From the NCBI GenBank assembly GCA_017442825.1, contig JAFRYZ010000030.1, forward strand, positions 1 through 64,000: 64,000 nt of DNA, in the 5' to 3' direction. Made by a program: the position numbers and the translations under genes. This DNA is from Prevotella sp. (GTDB lineage Bacteria; Bacteroidota; Bacteroidia; Bacteroidales; Bacteroidaceae). Below are positions 1-8,033 of the stretch, in pieces (positions within the stretch are counted from its first letter, which is position 1; the number at the start of each line of letters is the position of its first letter). The notes below the pieces were generated by a model. It was not told the origin of the DNA. It ran no database searches and saw only the letters and a list, made by a program, of their open reading frames with translations.

Positions 1-315
1 ATCGAGTCTGCCACCACCCTCACCAAGCCCGACATCGTGGCATGCATCGCTGCCTTCCTGCAGTACATCCGCGACGGCCTGCGCGCCGGACAGCGCGTCA
101 AGCTCGACAAGTTCGGCTCCTTCAAGGTGGGCATGAAGACCACGCCTGCCGATTCCGCCAAGGACTTCTCTGCCACCACCAACGTGAAGTCGCTGCACGT
201 CATCTTCCAGCCCGCCGTAGAGGTCTCTGCCGACGGCAAGCGCACCAAGTCGCTGCTCAGCGGCGTCAAGGTGGAGGAGATGCAGACCTACAACGTGGAC
301 AAGGAGCAGCCGTAA
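1..315 (+). CDS. HU-like DNA-binding protein, 5' end missing
   Basis: The frame is open from the first base, so the gene starts upstream of the window; 104 residues are visible. The segment K-L-D-K-F-G-S-F-K-V-G is the beta-arm entry typical of HU/IHF folds, after an amphipathic helix (IAAFLQYIRDGLRAGQRV). The remaining residues fit the longer HU-related proteins of Bacteroidota, which have a C-terminal extension past the DNA-binding arm. Such proteins bend and package DNA in the nucleoid. A hairpin with a T run follows 44 bases after the stop. The family call is good; whether it is a housekeeping HU or a specialised paralog cannot be told from this fragment. Confidence 0.8.
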   Translation: MESATTLTKPDIVACIAAFLQYIRDGLRAGQRVKLDKFGSFKVGMKTTPADSAKDFSATTNVKSLHVIFQPAVEVSADGKRTKSLLSGVKVEEMQTYNVDKEQP

Positions 316-358
316 CCCTCCCTCATATCCCAACTCTCTTTTTATAGGTGTTATCCTG

Positions 359-393
359 CCCCCTGCAAGCCACTTGGCTTGTGGGGGATTTTT
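359..393 (+). terminator. Rho-independent terminator after the HU-like gene
   Basis: A CCCCC...GGGGG stem is continued by CAAGCCA/TGGCTTG around a two-base loop, with a small bulge, and is followed by TTTTT. It lies 44 bases downstream of the HU stop codon. Confidence 0.75.
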
Positions 394-424
394 GCATAGA
401 AAAAAGCCGCACGATACTCCCGTA

Positions 425-442
425 CCCCTCTCCGGAGAGGGG
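425..442. repeat. Perfect 18-bp palindrome in a 313-bp gene-free stretch
   Basis: CCCCTCTCCGGAGAGGGG reads the same on both strands. The stretch from 316 to 628 otherwise holds the HU terminator, a short inverted repeat near 479-493 (GCCAAT...TTGGC) and the promoter for the next gene. No gene is supported here. Similar C/G-rich hairpins occur at 19068-19088 and 33112-33214, so this may be a dispersed intergenic element. Confidence 0.55.
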
Positions 443-579
443 AGAGGTCTTAGATCTCTAATAGATATCGCGCCCGCCAATATGTTGGCGACAAAGGAGG
501 CGGCTGTGCACGCCACGATGGTGGCGCCCCATAATTTCAAAAAAATCGGGATTTAGTTGGTCGGAATTTCAACAATGAT

Positions 580-587
580 TATCTTTG
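580..587 (+). promoter_or_regulatory. Bacteroidota -7 promoter element for the DUF3616-like gene
   Basis: TATCTTTG matches the TAnnTTTG -7 consensus. A weaker TTGG lies about 20 bases upstream (556-559) in the place of the -33 TTTG. Transcription would start near 594, leaving a leader of about 35 nt. Confidence 0.6.
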
Positions 588-628
588 CAGGGATGATTCA
601 GAAACAAAGTTAATCAAAGCATACTACA

Positions 629-2329
629 ATGAAAACAATCGTACTTTCATGTTTCTTCGCCCTGTCGGGCATCTCAACGCTTTCAGCTGCAACGCTGGAG
701 GCCAGTTCTTCGCAACCGGTTTATCCGGGAACGACGATTCCGCGACTGTCTATCGTCAGCGGAAGCGGCAAGACGTCGTATGTCAGCGGCGTCATCGACG
801 ACCCCACCGACCCTGCTGCTACGGAAGGCATCTGGTTTAATGCGCCTGCGGGCAGCCAGTTGACGTTTAAGTCGGGCACCACCAGCGTGGTGAAGGTGGC
901 TGACATCACCGCTGAGGAGATTCAGCCGGGCGTCTTTGCCGTACGCATCAAACCGTCGGGCGTGGGCTTCTCGAAGATTACCGTTAGCCTCTCCGGGGCT
1001 ACGGACTATACCATTCAGTATGCGGCGAGCAAGGCGAGCGGCGTTCCTACGCAGACGACTTGGCTGACGGGCAGCAGCGACGCTTCTGCCATGTGTGAGG
1101 TGGGCGACGGATACTTCTTCGTTGCCGACGACGAGACGAACGTGATGCGCCTCTACAGCAGCAACTTTTCGGGTATGCCGCTGAAGGAGATTGACGCATC
1201 GGGCTTTGCCAACGGCTCGGAGGAATTCGATGTGGAAGGGGCTACGGTGAGCGACGACGGCAAGACGGTGTACTGGATTGCTTCGCTCGCCAACAACAAG
1301 AGCGGTAAGGCGAAACCCTACCGCAACCGCGCGTTCTCTACCAAGCTCAGCGGCACGGGCTTCGAGGCTACACTCTCGGCGGGTGCCTACAGCGAGAAGT
1401 TCCGCGACGCGATGATTGCCTTCGGCGATGCCAACGGATGGAACTTCACGGCTTCTGCATCGACGTCGAACAAGATGATTCCGAAACGTATTGACGGCTT
1501 CAACATCGAAGGACTGACATTGAAGACGAATGGCGGCGGTGTGGCTTACGTGGGCTTTCGTGCACCTTGTGTGCCGAAGAAGGGCGTGACACCGACTTCC
1601 AGCAACCGTAAATATGCGGTCATGGCTCCGGTGAACAACTTCACCAGCATCTTCAGCGGTAGCGGAGAGAGCAGTACGGATGTGCAGACGGGCGACCCCA
1701 TTCTCTTCGACTTCGGCGGTCTGGGCATCCGTTCCATTGAACGCGTGGGCGAATACTATGTCATCATTGCCGGACTCTTCGAAGGGGGCGGTACTCCGAA
1801 GACTTATCTCTGGGACGGTACGACGAATGCTAATGCCGACCCTATCACTCAGGGTGATCACCTGAAGGAGATGTCGCTCAACATGAATGAACTCGTTGGC
1901 GGCGAGGAGGGACATCCCGAAGCGCTCACCGTGCGCCAGGACGGCAACCAGCTCTACATGAACGTGGTCAGCGACCTGGGCTCGGTGGATATGTATAACG
2001 ACGGGGAGGAGAACAAGACTTATGCTGCTGACAGCAAGAAGAAGCCTTGGGGAAAGTTCCGCCTCGACACGTTTGTCTATACCCTGCCCGAAACTACTGC
2101 CATCAAGGAGACTACCTTGGTGCCAGACTTCAGCTATAGAATCAACGGTAATGTGCTGACGATTGGCGGTATTGCTGCCGGCACGAACGTGAAGGCGGTG
2201 AACCTCGACGGCAGGGTCGTTGCCAGCGCGGTTGCCAACGGAGCTGCTTGCTCGCTGGTGCTGCCACAGGGACGTGCCGTCTATGTGGTGCAAGCAGGCG
2301 AAAAGTCGATGAAATTGGTGGTTAGATAA
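629..2329 (+). CDS. Secreted DUF3616-like protein with T9SS-like tail
   Basis: 566 aa with a signal peptide (MKTIVLSCFFALSGISTLSAA, cut near residue 21). The middle contains beta-propeller-like repeats (DGYFFVADDETNVMRLY, then EGATVSDDGKTVYWIAS) and a D-G-F-N-I-E-G-L-T segment, which resembles DUF3616, a family of secreted or surface proteins without established function. The last 60 residues (from about GNVLTIGGI to KSMKLVVR) look like a type A T9SS sorting domain, suggesting export and surface attachment or release. The TAA stop shares its last base with the ATG of the DUF3109 gene, so the two are probably cotranscribed. The gene is visibly richer in GC than the downstream dcw region. Function unknown; the DUF3616 assignment is by motif resemblance only. 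Confidence 0.65.
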   Translation: MKTIVLSCFFALSGISTLSAATLEASSSQPVYPGTTIPRLSIVSGSGKTSYVSGVIDDPTDPAATEGIWFNAPAGSQLTFKSGTTSVVKVADITAEEIQPGVFAVRIKPSGVGFSKITVSLSGATDYTIQYAASKASGVPTQTTWLTGSSDASAMCEVGDGYFFVADDETNVMRLYSSNFSGMPLKEIDASGFANGSEEFDVEGATVSDDGKTVYWIASLANNKSGKAKPYRNRAFSTKLSGTGFEATLSAGAYSEKFRDAMIAFGDANGWNFTASASTSNKMIPKRIDGFNIEGLTLKTNGGGVAYVGFRAPCVPKKGVTPTSSNRKYAVMAPVNNFTSIFSGSGESSTDVQTGDPILFDFGGLGIRSIERVGEYYVIIAGLFEGGGTPKTYLWDGTTNANADPITQGDHLKEMSLNMNELVGGEEGHPEALTVRQDGNQLYMNVVSDLGSVDMYNDGEENKTYAADSKKKPWGKFRLDTFVYTLPETTAIKETTLVPDFSYRINGNVLTIGGIAAGTNVKAVNLDGRVVASAVANGAACSLVLPQGRAVYVVQAGEKSMKLVVR

Positions 2330-2925
2330 TGCTTCCTATTATCCAGGTGGGCGACGTGTTGCTGTCGCCAGATATTCTGACGGAACACTTCTGTTGCGAT
2401 TACGAGAAGTGTAAGGGTATCTGTTGCGTGGAAGGTGATGCAGGAGCACCCGTTTCCCTCGATGAAATCGGGGAAATTGAGGGGTGCCTGGACGAAATCT
2501 GGGAAGACCTGTCGGCGGCGGCGCAGGCGAAGATTGACCAACAGGGCATTGCCTATACCGACCGCGAGGGCGACTTGGTGACGAGCATCGTCAACGGCAA
2601 GGACTGCGTCTTCACTTGTTACGAGGACGACAAGTGCATGTGTGCGTTAGAGTGTGCTTTCCGCAAGGGCAGGACGTCTTTTTGCAAACCCATCTCCTGT
2701 TCGCTCTATCCCATCCGCGAGAAGCAACTGAGCAACGGCACCGTAGCGCTGAACTTCCACCGCTGGGAGGTGTGCAAGGATGCCTTGGCGAAAGGCAACG
2801 AGCTGCAGATGCCTGTGTGGAAGTTTCTGAAAGAGCCGCTCGTCCGAAGGTTCGGTGCCGAATGGTATGCGGAACTGGAAGAGACGGTTGCGGCACTGGA
2901 GAAAATAGGCAACACCATAGACTAA
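2329..2925 (+). CDS. DUF3109 family cysteine-rich protein, copy 1
   Basis: 198 aa, no signal peptide, so cytoplasmic. Many cysteines are arranged as clusters (HFCCDYEKCKGICCVEGDAG near residues 20-40, then CVFTC, CMCALEC and CKPISCSLYP), the pattern of the DUF3109 family, which probably binds metal or an Fe-S cluster by analogy with YkgJ-type proteins; its reaction is unknown. It overlaps the upstream gene by one base. A clearly homologous copy lies at 32521-33135; the two match through nearly the whole length but differ at many synonymous and some amino-acid positions, so this is not a recent duplication. Just downstream is a broken ung fragment in the same orientation. Confidence 0.85.
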   Translation: MLPIIQVGDVLLSPDILTEHFCCDYEKCKGICCVEGDAGAPVSLDEIGEIEGCLDEIWEDLSAAAQAKIDQQGIAYTDREGDLVTSIVNGKDCVFTCYEDDKCMCALECAFRKGRTSFCKPISCSLYPIREKQLSNGTVALNFHRWEVCKDALAKGNELQMPVWKFLKEPLVRRFGAEWYAELEETVAALEKIGNTID

Positions 2926-2974
2926 AGACGACAAAGCGGAAGAAGCAAGTATGGATAAAACCTTCAAGACACCG

Positions 2975-3133
2975 ATGAATGTACAGATAGAAGAGTCGTG
3001 GAAGACGCGCCTGCAAGGGGAGTTCCTGAAACCTTATTTCAGTGCGCTGACGGATGCCGTGCGACAGGAATATCGAACCTCTACGTGTTATCCTCCGGGG
3101 AAATTGATTTTCAATGCCTTCAACTTGTGTCCT
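2975..3133 (+). pseudogene. ung: Truncated 5' fragment of uracil-DNA glycosylase gene
   Basis: The first 53 codons (MNVQIEESWK ... FNAFNLCP) match the N-terminus of the intact Ung at 33227-33895 at most positions. Homology stops right after N-L-C-P. The reading continues for 25 unrelated codons to a stop at 3208, which are antisense to a signal-peptide-bearing fragment of the giant-protein family. All catalytic motifs (GQDPYH, HPSPLS) are missing, so the fragment cannot be functional. It starts 49 bases after DUF3109 copy 1, in the same direction, which suggests a former DUF3109-ung operon. Confidence 0.85.
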
Positions 3134-3291
3134 TCAAGATCGAAGCGCGAGTGGGCGATGGTTCCTTCCGGAGCAAGATACAGCGTGTCGGTAGTCGTAT
3201 CTTTCTGATAGACTTTCAACCGCTTCAGCGTCTGGGCTTCTACCCCGATAGCCACCAGCAGGAAGATGCCAATTGCCAATATCTTTCTCAT
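3130..3291 (-). pseudogene. Truncated N-terminus of a fifth giant FISUMP-family protein
   Basis: 54 codons read on the minus strand from 3291: a signal peptide (MRKILAIGIFLLVAIGVEAQ) followed by LKVYQKDTTTDTLYL and IAHSRFDLEG. The same pattern (L-K-V-Y-x(n)-D-x-(L/V), then I-A/S-H-S-R-x-D-x-x-G) opens the proteins at 3321-7949, 8034-13256 and 13314-18431. After DLEG the frame runs antisense into the ung fragment and stops at 3088. The start lies 29 bases after the stop of the 1542-aa gene, as expected for the next gene of the same series, whose body has been lost. Confidence 0.8.
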
Positions 3292-3320
3292 TCCTTATTT
3301 CCTCATTATCTTGTTCTTTC

Positions 3321-6300
3321 TTATTGCGAGGTTACTGGTCGTACCGTCAACCCATAGTAGCGGTAGGTATAATCTGAATTCTGCGAAGTCCCGTTAGAAT
3401 ATAGGCGGTAGGCACGAGTGTTGCTGTTTGGAGTGCTGCTCCAGTAAAATGCCGCATTGCTATATTCTAACAATGTGGTTCCGTTCCTATATCCCGCCTC
3501 GGGCAGATAGATATAGCGGTTGTTACCTTCGGCTTTTGATGTAGCCTTTACACACCACTGACCATTAACCAGTACTCTGCTGAACGAGCAGCCGGTTATC
3601 AAGTTGTCAATTTCCGTCTTTGTCGGCATACGCCAGTCACCGCCCCAGTTGGCACGGGCAGCATCGTAGCTGGTGCCTGAGATATTATCGCCGATGCTTG
3701 TATTATAAGTCGGGTTGTTGGTTTCTGTATAGGTGGCTGATGTCGTCGTGTTGCCCCAGGCAAAATAGTCGCCGGTCTCAATAGGAGTGTTGGCTCCTAC
3801 GTTCATGTTTGCCCACAAGGTATGGTCGGGCAGTCCGAGGTCAACCTTCTCAACAGCATAATGACGTGCCTTGCCGTAGAGGTATTCGTTGCCAATCTTC
3901 GCATACGGGCGGAACCACTTGCCGATGTTGTTGTCAACATCTACTTCTTGCGAGAAGTCGCCATCGGAGGTGATGGTCTGCTCATGGTAGCCGCTCTTGT
4001 TGTCCCACGTGATGGTTTCGCTGTCTCCAACAATAAAACCAACGGAGATGCCAGCCGAAGGAAGTGGGGCGACAGTCGAGAGCGTGGCATGCAGCATTGC
4101 TTTTCCACTTCCGTATGTCCATTCCGCTTCGTCCGTTGTCAGCTTCAATGTCGTAGTGGCGACGGTGTCGGTACTGGCTACGGCACGCACTGTCAGACCA
4201 TGATAGCGCTCAGCCCATGATACGACTGGTGTTCCGGATCTGTTTTCCACAAACCAGTTGCGCCCGTCGCTGTTCTGTGTGGACGAAGCATAAACACCTC
4301 GGTTGCGAAGGTCGGAAATAGTCGTTCCATTGCCATAGCCTTTCTTGGGCAGTATCAACTGCTTGCCGGTGATCTTGCTGGTGATTCTGGTGACGGGGGT
4401 GTCATCCACCCAAACGTCTTCAAACGTACTGTTGGCAATCAGTTCCTCGAAGTTGGTCTTTGACGGCATGTGCCACATCTTGCCCATGTGTACCCAGGCA
4501 GGGTCATGGCTGCTTTCGCTGATGTCGATGGTGCCGTCAGCCTTGGTTGTGCCGATTTCTATCCATCCACTCTGATAATAAGTGTAGGTATCACGAACGT
4601 AGTTGGCTTTTGGCGTAGTCTCGCCCCATGCGTAGTAGCCTCCGCTTTCTACTGGTGTGTTGGCACCCACGTTCATGTTCGCCCACTTCAAACCCGAAGG
4701 CAGACCCATGTCGACCATTTCCAAACCGTAGTGCTGTGCGTCACCATAGACATATTCATTGCCCACCTTGACGTAAGCACGATACCAATAGCCCATGTTG
4801 TTGAATACGGTCGCATTGTAGGTAAAATCGCCCGTCTGGCTGACCGTCTGTTCCTGATAGCTGCGCTTGCGGTCGAAGTTGATGTTGGCACTGTCGCCGA
4901 TGACGAAGCCCACGGTCATGGTGCCGTCTATCGGCAGCAGGGTGTTGAGTGTTCCGCTGAGGGTTGCCGTTCCGCTGTCCATCGTCCATGTCGGTTTGTT
5001 GGTCGTAATGTGGAGCACCTGTCCGGCAATGGTGTCGGGACGGGCAATGGCACGCACGGAATGCCCTTTCCATTTGGAGTTATAGTTGCTTCCTTCAGTG
5101 GCTTGAGGGGTGCCATTGTTTTGCAGGTAGAGATGATATGACCGCGAGTCATCCCGATGGATGGATGACATATAGACACCTTCGTTGGAATTCTCTACAC
5201 CCGTGCCGCTTCTGTACCCTGCCTGCGGCAAGATAATGTATCGGTTGGGGTATTTGTTGCTGACGAACTTGAAGCAGTTGACATCGTTGACCGTTACCTG
5301 CGACCAGGTACAGTTGTCGATGAGTTCGCGGTAGTCTGCCTGCGTGGGCAGCTGCCACATCTTGCCCATGTTCACCATGGCGGCATCGTGCTCACTGCGC
5401 TGGATGTCGAGTTTACCGTCGATGGTCGTTCCGATGTTGACCCATGTGTTGTTCTGCTTGAATTCGTATTTAGCCTCTGAATAGTCGAAGTCGTTGTCCG
5501 GGCGCGGCGAGGTCTCGCCCCATGCATAGTACTTGCCGAACTCCGACGGTTTGTTGGCACCGAGGTTCATGTTTGCCCACTTGATGCCCGACGGCAGACC
5601 GAGGTCTACCAGTTCCAGTCCGTAGTGCTGCGCGTCGCCGTAGATATACTCGCCGCCCACCTTAACGTATGCGCGGTACCAGTAGCCGAGGTTGTCGTGT
5701 ACGTCAATATTTCGAGAGAAGGAACCTGCCGCATTGGTGGTGGTCTCAAGGTAGGTTCGCTTGTGCTCCCAATCGATGTTGGCACTGTCGCCGATGACAA
5801 AGCCCACGGTGAGCGATTCAGCGAGCGGCGATGCTGAGGCGAGCGTTCCGTTGAGCGTTGCCTGGGAGTCGTTGAACGTCCACGAAGCCTCGTCGGTCAC
5901 GACTTTCAACAGGAGGTCGCCATTGTCGGCAGCACCCTTTACCACCGGGCGGACGGTATGACCGTGGTAGCGGTACGAATTGGCATCATAATTTCTGTTG
6001 AGGAAAGGAGCACCTGAGTTCCATCCCGTGTGGCAGTTCAGCGTCCATGCGTATGTGTTGTCATAGTGGGTTGAGGAATTGTACTGGGAGACATTGTAGT
6101 TGTGTCCCCTTGTCCAGCCGCTAAGATGGCAGGTGGCAGGCAGGAAGATGCTGTTGCCGTTAGAACCGGTGACGAGGTAGCCGTTGTTGCCCCGCAGCGT
6201 TGTCCATGTCCAAGTGCATTCGTCAGCCAGTTCCTGGCAGTCGTCGTAGTCGGGCATGGTCCACAGACCGCCCCATTTCACGTGCGCCACGTCGTGTTCC

Positions 6301-7949
6301 GTACCGGCAATGTCACGATAAGTACTGCCGTCATTGAACGTCTTTGACGTGCCAAGATTGGTGTCTCTATAGCTGTAATAGCCCAGTGTTGTAGAATTGT
6401 TGCTATTCTCATAGTTGCTTTTCTTTTCGGTTTCGCCCCAAGAGAAGTATTCGCCGTAGTCAACGGCATTGTAGGCTCCCACGTTGCGCGAAGCCCACCG
6501 CGTACCTGAGGTGAGACCGAGGTCTATCATCAGTGCCTGCACGGGACGGCAGTTGGCAGCGAGACATGCCGCCGAGGTTGTCTGCGAGGCAGAGGGGAGG
6601 AAGATGCGGTGTATGTTGCCGTCTTCGGTTGCGGCAGCAGCTCCCGTGACGAAGTAGCCCGTAACGCCATTATACAGTCCCCATGTCCAGGTACACTTGT
6701 CGATGAGTTCTTGCTGTTGGGAAGCTGTCGGCATGAGCCATTCCGTGACTTTGGTTTCTTCCAGCAATGCAGCTTCGGCTTCAGCATCGGTAGCATAGCT
6801 GTTGCCAGACTGTGAGGGCACGTTGCTGCCTACATTTATGCTTGCCCAGTTGACACTCAAACCGAGGTCAACAGCGCGGAATACATCGTCAGGAATATTG
6901 CAAGTGACGGGAATCACCGTGTTGGGCGGTGTGGCAAAGGTCGTCCAGATATGCTGGTCGAAGACTTTCTCTATCCGGCTCAGGGTGTCGGTGACAAAAT
7001 AGCGGGCTGTGAAATAACGACCGCTGGTACTGGGTGCGATGACCATATACGAGGCGCAGGTATCTTGCTCGGTATTGGCACTATGTCCGAGAAAGAAGTC
7101 TTTGCCCTCGTCTTGCGGTATGAGGTTCAGCTGAACCTTCTGTGATGTGTTGGCTTCATTGTAGAGACCTGTCCGGGAAAGCTGGTAGGAGCCTGCAAGG
7201 GAGCCACTGCAATAGAGTTCAATCTTCGACACCCTTGCACTGGGCAGGTTGTTGATGTGGGGCAGGAAGCAGATGTAGGAAGCCTGGTGGCCAAGCGTAA
7301 AGCTGTAGTTGCCCTCGCCGTCGCGGGTGGCTGTGGCTGTTCCGAAGTCACCGGCAGGTCCGATGTGCTCACTGTTGTCGGCACCGTTCTGTGTCTGTAC
7401 CGTATTAATGGTGACATTCTTGTCGGGGAAATAGACCGTATAGTTGTCGGCTTCCAAATCATCAGCGCCATCAAAAACGAAATCGGCACTGGTTTTGTCG
7501 GCAGACAGGTTCTCGGCACGGCTGAGATAGCCCACATCCAAGCGGATGCGGTCGTTCTCCGTCCACTTGAAGGTGACGTTGTTACTGCCTTTGGTGCCGG
7601 GGAAAGTGCCGCTAAAGGAGGTCTTACGGGGAGCAAGATGGCCTTTTGCCAACACGGGTTGCTCGGTGGTGATTCCACGGAACACCACCCGCCGACCGTT
7701 AGGCAATACGACACTATCGAGTTCTGAAATGAGATACTGGTGCTTACCATCGGCTGCATCGATTTCTATGCTGACGTAATCGTTCTGTCGGTTTCCTTGC
7801 AGGTCGAGCCGAGAATGGGCAATTGCAGAGGAGGCAGACATCGTAACCCGATCTACCTCGCCGTTGTGGTGATAGACCTTCAGTGACTTCTGAGCCAATG
7901 CTGCCATGGGCAGCAACAGCAATAGGGAGATATGCAGTATCTTTTTCAT
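3321..7949 (-). CDS. Giant secreted protein with five FISUMP domains (1542 aa)
   Basis: Signal peptide (residues 1-20, ending ALAQ) and an N-terminal beta-rich region of about 350 residues shared with its neighbours: L-K-V-Y, I-A-H-S-R, H-I-G-x(2)-G-D near 195-201, S-Y-M-V-I-A-P near 300-306. It resembles fimbrillin-like domains. FISUMP (Fibrobacter succinogenes major paralogous, Fib_succ_major) domains follow, recognised by V-D-L-G-L-P-S-G...WANMN(V/L)GA, YYAWGET, (W)xMP(T/S), C-T-W and a final VRPV. Copies begin near residues 359, 474, 780, 1083 and 1370. Copies 2-5 are separated by roughly 100-residue sandwich-like linkers (TLxGTL...GFVIGDSANI...YWYRAYVKVG.EY.YGDA). Copy 1 lacks the YYAWGE half and abuts copy 2 with no linker. 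The protein ends at the last VRPV. It is probably a surface or secreted binding protein. Ligand unknown. Confidence 0.8.
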   Translation of the reverse strand: MKKILHISLLLLLPMAALAQKSLKVYHHNGEVDRVTMSASSAIAHSRLDLQGNRQNDYVSIEIDAADGKHQYLISELDSVVLPNGRRVVFRGITTEQPVLAKGHLAPRKTSFSGTFPGTKGSNNVTFKWTENDRIRLDVGYLSRAENLSADKTSADFVFDGADDLEADNYTVYFPDKNVTINTVQTQNGADNSEHIGPAGDFGTATATRDGEGNYSFTLGHQASYICFLPHINNLPSARVSKIELYCSGSLAGSYQLSRTGLYNEANTSQKVQLNLIPQDEGKDFFLGHSANTEQDTCASYMVIAPSTSGRYFTARYFVTDTLSRIEKVFDQHIWTTFATPPNTVIPVTCNIPDDVFRAVDLGLSVNWASINVGSNVPSQSGNSYATDAEAEAALLEETKVTEWLMPTASQQQELIDKCTWTWGLYNGVTGYFVTGAAAATEDGNIHRIFLPSASQTTSAACLAANCRPVQALMIDLGLTSGTRWASRNVGAYNAVDYGEYFSWGETEKKSNYENSNNSTTLGYYSYRDTNLGTSKTFNDGSTYRDIAGTEHDVAHVKWGGLWTMPDYDDCQELADECTWTWTTLRGNNGYLVTGSNGNSIFLPATCHLSGWTRGHNYNVSQYNSSTHYDNTYAWTLNCHTGWNSGAPFLNRNYDANSYRYHGHTVRPVVKGAADNGDLLLKVVTDEASWTFNDSQATLNGTLASASPLAESLTVGFVIGDSANIDWEHKRTYLETTTNAAGSFSRNIDVHDNLGYWYRAYVKVGGEYIYGDAQHYGLELVDLGLPSGIKWANMNLGANKPSEFGKYYAWGETSPRPDNDFDYSEAKYEFKQNNTWVNIGTTIDGKLDIQRSEHDAAMVNMGKMWQLPTQADYRELIDNCTWSQVTVNDVNCFKFVSNKYPNRYIILPQAGYRSGTGVENSNEGVYMSSIHRDDSRSYHLYLQNNGTPQATEGSNYNSKWKGHSVRAIARPDTIAGQVLHITTNKPTWTMDSGTATLSGTLNTLLPIDGTMTVGFVIGDSANINFDRKRSYQEQTVSQTGDFTYNATVFNNMGYWYRAYVKVGNEYVYGDAQHYGLEMVDMGLPSGLKWANMNVGANTPVESGGYYAWGETTPKANYVRDTYTYYQSGWIEIGTTKADGTIDISESSHDPAWVHMGKMWHMPSKTNFEELIANSTFEDVWVDDTPVTRITSKITGKQLILPKKGYGNGTTISDLRNRGVYASSTQNSDGRNWFVENRSGTPVVSWAERYHGLTVRAVASTDTVATTTLKLTTDEAEWTYGSGKAMLHATLSTVAPLPSAGISVGFIVGDSETITWDNKSGYHEQTITSDGDFSQEVDVDNNIGKWFRPYAKIGNEYLYGKARHYAVEKVDLGLPDHTLWANMNVGANTPIETGDYFAWGNTTTSATYTETNNPTYNTSIGDNISGTSYDAARANWGGDWRMPTKTEIDNLITGCSFSRVLVNGQWCVKATSKAEGNNRYIYLPEAGYRNGTTLLEYSNAAFYWSSTPNSNTRAYRLYSNGTSQNSDYTYRYYGLTVRPVTSQ

Positions 7950-8033
7950 GTTCGAACTTTAATATTCTTGTTTTCTCTCTACTTTGAATATAAAACTATC
8001 GTAGCCCCTTCTGGGGGCAGAATGGGGGATCAA

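Noticed and set aside
683..2293. A 536-codon open frame on the minus strand
   Set aside because: It lies entirely antisense to the secreted DUF3616-like gene and its translation is an Arg/His/Val-rich mix without motifs, as expected from GC-rich antisense reading.
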